Notes under the pieces: model-generated
Database searches by the model: none
What the model was told of the DNA's origin: nothing
What the model saw: only the letters and a program-made list of their open reading frames with translations
Part shown: positions 23,150 to 28,434 of the stretch, one piece after another
How the letters are laid out: every line of letters begins with the position of its first letter
Numbering within the stretch: the stretch's first letter is position 1
Translations under genes and position numbers: made by a program
Assembly: GCA_002306975.1 (NCBI GenBank)
Contig: DBTI01000133.1
Span: 1-28,434, forward strand
Direction of reading: 5' to 3'
DNA from: Ruminococcaceae bacterium UBA1320
GTDB taxonomy: Bacteria > Bacillota > Clostridia > Oscillospirales > Ethanoligenentaceae
Length of the DNA: 28,434 bases

Positions 23150-24082
23150 TTAAAGATGCAGTTTGCCAATTTCTTTAAGGGTTGCAATCAGAACTTCTTT
23201 TTCTTTATCCATTATAGGAGCAAGAGGGCTTCTTGCCGGGCCGACATTTATACCGGTTACAAGTTCAATTGCAGGCCGCATAATTGAATTGGGCAGGATT
23301 CTCCCGTTTTGACCGCAGGATTTGCAGAATTTGTACAGAGGAATAAATAATTCCTTTGCTTTGTTCGTGTCACCCTTTTCGAAAGCATCAAAAATTGCGC
23401 GTATTTCGTGCCCGAAGATATGAGCTCCGCCGCTGACGATTCCCATTGCTCCTTGAACAATTGTCGGAAGAAGCATAATGTCGTCTCCGTTAAATATAAT
23501 GAAATCCGGATTGGTCTTCTCCGTAGCAAGAAAATAATCGGTAACCTGCGTCGGGTTGATTCCGGCTTCATCTTTAACACCGATTATATTTCTAATCGCT
23601 GAAAGTTTGGCAACCGTATCAGCTTCCATATTTACGCCAACAAAAATCGGTATATTATATAACATAATATTTACAGTCGTGCTTGCAGCAATGGCCTTAT
23701 AATGATTATAAATGCCTTGCTGAGTCGGCTTGTTGTAAAACGGACAGACGATCAGGCAAAGGTCTATCCCAATTTCTTCCGCCTTTTTTGTCAATGAAAT
23801 TGTTTCTTTTGTTGAAGCGCAACCAGTACCCGCTATGACAGGCTTTCTGCCTGCAGTGGTTTTTACCGCAACCTCCATTAACTTGACTCTTTCTTCGAAA
23901 GTCAGCAAAGAAGCCTCACCTGTGGTGCCGGTAACAATAAATGAGTCACATAAATCATTTTTAATCAGATATTCAATCAACTCAGCATATTTGTTGTAAT
24001 CAATTTCTTCGTTTTTGTCATATGGCGTAACCAAAGGAAGTAATATTTTGCCGTACTTAGCTGTAAACTCCTGCTTTTTCAT
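23150..24082 (-). CDS. DHDPS/N-acetylneuraminate-lyase-family aldolase (second copy)
   Basis: The 310-aa class I aldolase has a TIM barrel with LLPLVTPYDKNEEID at the start, the carboxylate-binding GTTGE (52-56), catalytic Tyr142 in MLYNIP and the Schiff-base Lys170 in IIGVKD. These residues are shared by dihydrodipicolinate synthase, sialic acid lyase, KDG aldolase and related pyruvate lyases, so the fold does not set the substrate. The sugar context favours a 2-keto-3-deoxy sugar acid over lysine synthesis. GGAG lies 9 bases before the ATG. It follows a second family member by 71 bases; the two differ clearly in sequence and may act on different compounds. Confidence 0.88.
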   Translation of the reverse strand: MKKQEFTAKYGKILLPLVTPYDKNEEIDYNKYAELIEYLIKNDLCDSFIVTGTTGEASLLTFEERVKLMEVAVKTTAGRKPVIAGTGCASTKETISLTKKAEEIGIDLCLIVCPFYNKPTQQGIYNHYKAIAASTTVNIMLYNIPIFVGVNMEADTVAKLSAIRNIIGVKDEAGINPTQVTDYFLATEKTNPDFIIFNGDDIMLLPTIVQGAMGIVSGGAHIFGHEIRAIFDAFEKGDTNKAKELFIPLYKFCKSCGQNGRILPNSIMRPAIELVTGINVGPARSPLAPIMDKEKEVLIATLKEIGKLHL

Positions 24083-24153
24083 AGGTATAACTCCATTCCC
24101 ATATTTTATATTAATTTATTATTTTCAACATTTTTGCCCGAAAATTTCACGCA

Positions 24154-25041
24154 CTATTTAATAAACCCGGAATCTTTTAGTGCCTTCTTTATATTGGCTT
24201 TATCCGATTCGGAGATGTGAACAATCGGCCCACGCGGATAGCCCGCATTCCTGCCAAGAAGGCTGAGCGCAAATTTTATACGAATTGGAAATTGGCTGCC
24301 AGCTATCGTTTGCCATACCGGATAAATCTTATTCTGCATTTCAAGAGCATCTTTTAAATTTTTATTTTCCACATCTTTCCACATCTGCACGCAAAGTTCA
24401 GGAAATACCGTTAAAATTGCCGAAATAGCTCCATCTGCGCCAAGCTCAAAGGTTGAATAAAGCATTTCGTCCGTTGCACTGAAAATTTTGGCACAATTAC
24501 CGCACCGCATTTTCATTTCATAAAAAGAAGTAATTCCGCCGCAGCTTTGCTTAATTCCGATTACATTTTCGATTTTTGAAATTTTCTTAAACAAATCTGC
24601 ATGGATTGTATTTTGAGGAACAACATTATAAATGACAATAGGAAGACCAACTTCCTTTGAGATTGTCTCATAAAAACTGTAATTTCCGTCATCATCCGGC
24701 ACAAGCACGTTATATGAAACCGGCGTTACCATCACTGCATCAGCCCCTGCGGCTTTTGCGCCCAGGCACGCTTTTACCGCTGCCTGCGTACTGTTTCTTA
24801 TTACACCTGCAACGATCAGAATGTCCTGATCAATAGAACGGATTATTTTCACCATTCTAATAAGTTCTTCGTCTGTTACAGCAGCCCCTTCTCCTGTACT
24901 TCCTCCCGGGCTTATCCCGTCAATTCTAGCTTTTATCAAAAGACATACTTCTGATTTCAGTAATTCCTCGTCCAATTCTCCTTCCTTTGTAAATGGCGTT
25001 ATCAGTGGTGCGATAATTCCCTGAATGTTTTTAGCAGGCAT
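24154..25041 (-). CDS. DHDPS/N-acetylneuraminate-lyase-family aldolase (first copy)
   Basis: The 295 aa have IIAPLITPFTKEGELDEE at the start, GGSTGE (46-51), catalytic Tyr138 in IVIYNVVP and Schiff-base Lys164 in IGIKQS. The SPGGSTGEGAAVTDEE form is common among sugar-acid or unknown-substrate members of the family, not housekeeping DapA. GGAGGG lies before the ATG. It is the first gene of locus B, behind two promoters with operator-like sites, so it is likely the most tightly controlled step. The window contains no other lysine-pathway gene. Confidence 0.88.
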   Translation of the reverse strand: MPAKNIQGIIAPLITPFTKEGELDEELLKSEVCLLIKARIDGISPGGSTGEGAAVTDEELIRMVKIIRSIDQDILIVAGVIRNSTQAAVKACLGAKAAGADAVMVTPVSYNVLVPDDDGNYSFYETISKEVGLPIVIYNVVPQNTIHADLFKKISKIENVIGIKQSCGGITSFYEMKMRCGNCAKIFSATDEMLYSTFELGADGAISAILTVFPELCVQMWKDVENKNLKDALEMQNKIYPVWQTIAGSQFPIRIKFALSLLGRNAGYPRGPIVHISESDKANIKKALKDSGFIK

Positions 25042-25074
25042 GTATTACCCTCCATCCTTTGTTTTATTATAAAA

Positions 25075-25085
25075 TTGTATGACAA
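25075..25085. promoter_or_regulatory. Operator-like site TTGTATGACAA
   Basis: TTGT and ACAA half-sites spaced by 3 bases, 13 bases downstream of the -10 box of the proximal aldolase promoter and 34 bases before the ATG. The form matches FCD-type GntR operators (TTGT-N3-ACAA). Confidence 0.55.
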
Positions 25086-25098
25086 CTTTACTATCTGC

Positions 25099-25127
25099 AT
25101 TATATCAACTTATATTTTAGAAGTCAA
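25099..25127 (-). promoter_or_regulatory. Proximal sigma-A promoter of locus B
   Basis: On the minus strand TTGACT (25127-25122) and perfect TATAAT (25104-25099) are spaced by exactly 17 bases, about 58 bases before the first aldolase ATG. Confidence 0.8.
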
Positions 25128-25205
25128 GCTATTTTTCTTGCTTTTTCAATAAAAATTGTTGAAAATCAATTATTAATCTATTAATTAACACAAATCATAT
25201 AGAAT

Positions 25206-25216
25206 TTGTCTGATAA
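25206..25216. promoter_or_regulatory. Operator-like site TTGTCTGATAA
   Basis: It differs from a TTGT-N3-ACAA site in one base and lies 11 bases downstream of the -10 box of the distal minus-strand promoter. Confidence 0.45.
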
Positions 25217-25227
25217 GTTACTTATTT

Positions 25228-25256
25228 AGTATATCAACAATCACTATATACGTCAA
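25228..25256 (-). promoter_or_regulatory. Distal sigma-A promoter of locus B
   Basis: On the minus strand TTGACG (25256-25251) and TATACT (25233-25228) are spaced by 17 bases. It would give a leader of about 180 nt for the first aldolase gene. Confidence 0.55.
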
Positions 25257-25373
25257 TATATATTTTTTTAAATTCGCTTTTTCCTCAATTATTTATATAT
25301 TGGTGAAGTTATACAGGTAATCATTATTTTAAATAGTCAATATTAATCAGTATGTCAAACTTATATATTTGAA

Positions 25374-25402
25374 TTGACAAGATACTGATTTTTATATATA
25401 AT
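25374..25402 (+). promoter_or_regulatory. Consensus sigma-A promoter of the two FCD regulators
   Basis: TTGACA (25374-25379) and TATAAT (25397-25402) are both perfect and spaced by exactly 17 bases. The start would lie near 25409, inside the adjacent operator palindrome, giving a leader of about 240 nt. The rest of the AT-rich gap to 25647 shows no further clear element. Confidence 0.85.
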
Positions 25403-25405
25403 CAA

Positions 25406-25430
25406 ATTGTCAGACAATACAAAATTTGTA
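25406..25430. promoter_or_regulatory. Two abutting palindromes at the regulator promoter start site
   Basis: ATTGTCAGACAAT (25406-25418) and TACAAAATTTGTA (25418-25430) are perfect 13-bp palindromes sharing one base. The first contains TTGT-N3-ACAA and lies over the expected transcription start, ideal for autorepression by an FCD-type GntR protein. Confidence 0.65.
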
Positions 25431-25647
25431 ATAGATAAAGCAAAGTTGCTCGACACATAACAGTTTTCAAACGTTTATTTTTTATCTTTCTACGATTTTG
25501 TCTACGTTTGGAATTATATAAAACTTAAATTATTCTTTCAGTACAGTATGATTTTTATTTATCGCAATACTTTTGTAAAAACTGACAACCTTATATTACG
25601 AATTTAAATACACCGGCATAAACAGTCGATAAAGGAATGGTATTTTT

Positions 25648-26355
25648 ATGGAGGCTATTAAGCGTACACCTATTGTTGAACAAGTTATGAAAAACCTTCA
25701 GCAGTTAATCGTTGAACGTGAATATAAACCCGGAGATAAAATGCCCACAGAAAAAGAAGCATGCGAAATGTTTCATGTCGGCAGATCGACCATACGCGAA
25801 GCATACCGTATGATGCAGATCATTGGGATTCTTGAAAGCAGGCAGGGTAGCGGTTCAGTAATTGCACAAAATACGAGCCAGCGTTTGCAGTCAACCGCAA
25901 AAAACTGGTTTAAAGAAAACGAAGCCGATATTTCGGATTATATGGAGGTTCGCTTAGCACTTGAGCCGATGACCGCGCGTCTTGCCATAGAACGAGCCAC
26001 TGATGAAGATATTAAGCATATCGAACAGATACACAAACAATTTTGTAAATCAGTTAAACAAAATGACATTTTGGAAATGTGCAAATATGATGAAGCTTTT
26101 CACTTGTCGATTGCTGAGGCCAGCCATAATCAGCTGTTCGTAAAAATGGGGAAAATAATTGCGGATTGTATAATTGAATACCGTATTCGCGCTTTTTCCA
26201 TCAAAGACAACGCAAACCATGCGCTTATTCCGCACGAAGAAATTTGGCAAGCTATTTATAACAGAAATTGTCAGCAAGGTGAAGACGCTGTCATTCAGCA
26301 TTTAAAAACTTCACTCTTCGATATGAATCAAGTAATAGATCCAAAATGTATTTAA
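25648..26355 (+). CDS. GntR-family regulator with FCD domain (FadR subfamily), first copy
   Basis: The 235-aa protein has an N-terminal winged helix (about 1-72) with MPTEKEACEMFHVGRSTIRE and the wing SRQGSGSVIA, then an all-helical FCD ligand domain (about 90-225). The FCD metal/ligand residues appear as YDEAFHLSIAEASHN and HALIPHEEIW. FCD regulators commonly sense sugar acids and other carboxylates. AAGGA precedes the ATG. It is divergent from locus B across a region rich in TTGT-N3-ACAA sites, so it most likely controls locus B and itself. A second, related regulator follows after 86 bases. Confidence 0.92.
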   Translation: MEAIKRTPIVEQVMKNLQQLIVEREYKPGDKMPTEKEACEMFHVGRSTIREAYRMMQIIGILESRQGSGSVIAQNTSQRLQSTAKNWFKENEADISDYMEVRLALEPMTARLAIERATDEDIKHIEQIHKQFCKSVKQNDILEMCKYDEAFHLSIAEASHNQLFVKMGKIIADCIIEYRIRAFSIKDNANHALIPHEEIWQAIYNRNCQQGEDAVIQHLKTSLFDMNQVIDPKCI

Positions 26356-26441
26356 CCTTTTGTAGTGATGTGTTTCTGCTCAAAATAATGTATTGGACCC
26401 TTTCTGCCATTTAAAATTTTAGAAGAAGGTTGAACTATAAT

Positions 26442-27140
26442 ATGGAGCCTATCAAAAGAATATCCTTGACAGATGAAGTCGTAACAAGCATAAAAAAGCT
26501 TGTTGTTTCCGGAGAATATAAGGTTGGGTACAAAATTCCTTCCGATACCGAGTTGTGCAAACAGTTGGGTGTCAGCCGACCGACATTAAGGGAAGCCATT
26601 AAGGTTTTGAGCGCTATGGGTTATATAGATATTGTTGTCGGAAAAGGGGCTTTCATTGCTGATCTGACAAAAAAAGATATCGTAAGCGACCCGCAGAGAC
26701 TTTCAAACATTCAGGTTTTCCGCGAATTTATGCAGGTTCGCATAGCGTTGGAACCAGCTGCAATGGAACTTGCTATACTTAAAATTGATGCAGGTAAAAT
26801 CGAAGAATTGGAATCAATTCAGGCGGCATTCAATGAAGCTGTAAATATTAAAGATACTGTAAAACTGCTGATGCTTGATGAAGCATTCCATGCATCTATT
26901 ATCAGATATTCCGGAAATAAAATTATGATGGAAATCAACAAAAACCTGTATGAAAAAATACGCCAATTCCGCGTAGACTCATTTTCAAATAATAAAATAT
27001 ATCAAAACGCCCTAAACCCCCATGGATTAATAATATATTATATGAAACAGAAGAATGCCGAGAAAAGTATAGAAACGCTTAAACTGCATCTTCAGGCCGT
27101 AGAAAATGACATTGGCGATATGCTGAATGGCAATACTTAA
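26442..27140 (+). CDS. GntR-family regulator with FCD domain (FadR subfamily), second copy
   Basis: The 232-aa paralogue of the gene before it starts alike (MEPIKR against MEAIKR). The winged helix shows IPSDTELCKQLGVSRPTLREA and the wing VVGKGAFIAD; the FCD domain has LDEAFHASIIRYSGN and NPHGLIIYYM. I chose the ATG at 26442 (AGAAGG 12 bases upstream) over a TTG at 26430 that abuts that site. The 86-bp gap to the first regulator has no clear promoter, so the two are probably co-transcribed. Two regulators beside two aldolases may mean two separate inducers. Confidence 0.92.
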   Translation: MEPIKRISLTDEVVTSIKKLVVSGEYKVGYKIPSDTELCKQLGVSRPTLREAIKVLSAMGYIDIVVGKGAFIADLTKKDIVSDPQRLSNIQVFREFMQVRIALEPAAMELAILKIDAGKIEELESIQAAFNEAVNIKDTVKLLMLDEAFHASIIRYSGNKIMMEINKNLYEKIRQFRVDSFSNNKIYQNALNPHGLIIYYMKQKNAEKSIETLKLHLQAVENDIGDMLNGNT

Positions 27141-27151
27141 CTTAAATTTAA

Positions 27152-28434
27152 GGCAACTCGGCGAATTTTGTGTAAATAGGAATTCCAGTCAGACAGAAAT
27201 CAGTGCAAATGGAGTTTGATTTCAAACGAAATCAAAGGTTGGGATTTTCCCGTGTTTGCCGTTCTTCCGGAAGTGATGGTGGTATGCGCGCCCGCAGGCG
27301 TGAATGCCGACAGCGCTTCCGGAAATGCTATTTCAAGGGGAAATTATCCGGCAATTCGGTCTTGAAACATGATGTTTAGCTGGTTCAAAACCACATCCCA
27401 ATTTCGACAGCGCTGTGTCCAGCGTTCGACAATATTCTTAGAAGCGAGATAGAGCAATTTCTTCAAAGAATCATCGTTTACAAACGATGGTTTGTTCTTT
27501 GTTACCTGGCGGAACTGCCGGTTTAGCCCTTCAATGATATTAGTCGTATATATTATCTTCCGGATTTCGGGAGGGTATGCGAAAAATGTGTTTAAAATAT
27601 CCCAGTTGTCTTCCCATGTTTTAACGCATGACGGATATTTTTTACCCCATTTTTCTTTGAATGCCATTAGGTTTTCAAGGGCTTCTTCTTCCGTAACAGC
27701 TCTGTAAACCAGCTTTAAATCTGCCATCAGTTGTTTAATATCTTTGTAACCGACAAATCGAGTGCTATAGCGTATTTGATGGATAATACAGCGCTGAATC
27801 TGAGCTTTGGGATATACAGCAGAAATAGCTTCCTGAAAGCCTTTCAAGCCATCCACACAAAACAGGTAAACATCAAGCACACCACGGCTTTTCAGATCAT
27901 TGAGCACACTTAGCCAGAACTTGCTGCTTTCATGCTCACCTATCCAAATCCCCAGGATATCCTTGCAGCCATCAATTGTAACACCAAGCACCACATAAGC
28001 AGCTTTGGTGACGATTTGGTGGTCTTCTTTCACCTTGTAGTGTATTGCATCCATGAAGACAAAGGGGTACACAGTCTCCAATGGACGGTTCTGCCAAGCT
28101 GTTACTTCCGGCATGATTTTTTCGCTGATTTTACTCACAAGTTCAGGAGATATTTCCACATCATACAGGTTCTTGATCTGCTCTGTAATATCCCTCTGGC
28201 TCATGCCGCATGAGTACAGTGATAATATTTTTTCTTCCATGCCATCGGCATTTCGATTGTATTTCTCAATGATTTGAGGCTCATATTCGCCAATCCTGTC
28301 ACGAGGGATTTTCACCTGTACCTCGCCAAGCTGTGATTTTATCGTCTTTTGAGAATAACCGTTTCGATAATTTTTCGACACCGCCGATTCGTCATTGTCT
28401 GATATTCTCTCGCTTTTTTCGTAGCCAAGCTTAT
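27152..28434 (-). mobile_element. IS256-family insertion sequence, one end and most of the transposase gene
   Basis: The transposase gene runs out of the window. The inner end of the element is probably near 27152: about 18 bases further in stands TTGTGTAAAT, placed as the TTGTGTAAA word is in IS256-type terminal repeats. The other end lies outside, so the inverted repeat and target duplication cannot be checked. The tail 27153-27343 is GC-richer than its surroundings and is most likely IS sequence. Confidence 0.55.
27344..28434 (-). CDS. IS256-family (mutator-type) transposase, N-terminus beyond window
   Basis: At least 363 codons are open to the window edge (upstream of the GTG at 28381 the frame reads LGYEKSERISDNDESAV, the usual N-terminal region). 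DDE transposase features of IS256: NGYSQKTIKSQLGEVQVKIPRDR, EEKILSLYSCGMSQRDI, the first acid in FVFMDAIHYKV, the second in LFCVDGLKGFQEAI followed by RCIIHQIR, and the last in YTTNIIEGLNRQFR. The C-terminus RIAG is intact. No frameshift is seen in the visible part, so the enzyme may be active. It sits directly after the regulator genes and marks the end of the sugar locus. Confidence 0.93.
   Translation of the reverse strand, partial: KLGYEKSERISDNDESAVSKNYRNGYSQKTIKSQLGEVQVKIPRDRIGEYEPQIIEKYNRNADGMEEKILSLYSCGMSQRDITEQIKNLYDVEISPELVSKISEKIMPEVTAWQNRPLETVYPFVFMDAIHYKVKEDHQIVTKAAYVVLGVTIDGCKDILGIWIGEHESSKFWLSVLNDLKSRGVLDVYLFCVDGLKGFQEAISAVYPKAQIQRCIIHQIRYSTRFVGYKDIKQLMADLKLVYRAVTEEEALENLMAFKEKWGKKYPSCVKTWEDNWDILNTFFAYPPEIRKIIYTTNIIEGLNRQFRQVTKNKPSFVNDDSLKKLLYLASKNIVERWTQRCRNWDVVLNQLNIMFQDRIAG

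Noticed and set aside
23150..25041. Sialic acid catabolism, suggested by two NanA-like aldolases and an importer
   Set aside because: No NanE epimerase, NanK kinase, deacetylase or deaminase is present, and the aldolase family is too broad to decide.
27210..27346. About 45 stop-free minus-strand codons past the transposase gene that look protein-like
   Set aside because: There is no start codon with a ribosome site, and the stretch lies inside the probable IS end; it is better read as IS tail.

Overview
This looks like a chromosomal segment of a low-to-mid GC Firmicute, most likely an anaerobic Clostridia member. Evidence: strong AGGAGG-type ribosome binding sites, GTG and TTG starts, near-consensus TTGACA/TATAAT promoters, a KdpD without a kinase domain, and many ABC sugar importers. 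The exact family cannot be set from the sequence. Most genes lie on the minus strand, and no rRNA, tRNA or CRISPR was seen.

Layout. (1) 1-2516: the end of a potassium pump operon (3' end of kdpB, then kdpC) converges on a stand-alone short kdpD sensor, with hairpins between them. (2) 2517-3012: a 5'-truncated, frameshifted polysaccharide deacetylase remnant. (3) 3013-13225, minus strand: carbohydrate locus A. From its promoter outward it holds a ribose-type (CUT2) importer (binding protein, double ATPase, two permeases), a phosphotriesterase-like lactonase and a creatininase-family hydrolase. A second promoter then drives a GntR/UTRA regulator, an FGGY sugar kinase and an unrecognised TIM-barrel protein resembling glycoside hydrolases. 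A KDPG-type aldolase is transcribed divergently (13313-13972). (4) 14133-25041, minus strand: carbohydrate locus B. In transcription order it holds two DHDPS-family aldolases, two CUT1 permeases, an FAD-dependent oxidoreductase, a CUT1 binding protein, a cupin, a ribulokinase-like FGGY kinase and an L-fucose/D-arabinose isomerase. (5) 25042-27140: an AT-rich divergent control region followed by two tandem GntR/FCD regulators. (6) About 27152 to the end: part of an IS256-family insertion sequence.

How the genes may work together. Locus A looks like import of a sugar or sugar derivative, ring opening by two metallohydrolases, phosphorylation, and cleavage by a Schiff-base aldolase. This set matches no standard pathway I know and is the best candidate for an undescribed catabolic route. 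A palindrome TTGAYTAGTCAA overlaps the -35 box of both minus-strand promoters of locus A, which points to one regulon under the local UTRA regulator. The binding-protein gene also has a terminator-like hairpin in its leader, suggesting attenuation. Locus B could feed D-arabinose through D-ribulose to D-ribulose 5-phosphate, because isomerase and kinase are present and no fuculose-phosphate aldolase is. Its promoter region carries three near-consensus promoters, each followed by a TTGTNNGAYAA-like operator, fitting the two adjacent FCD regulators. All substrates are inferred, not shown.
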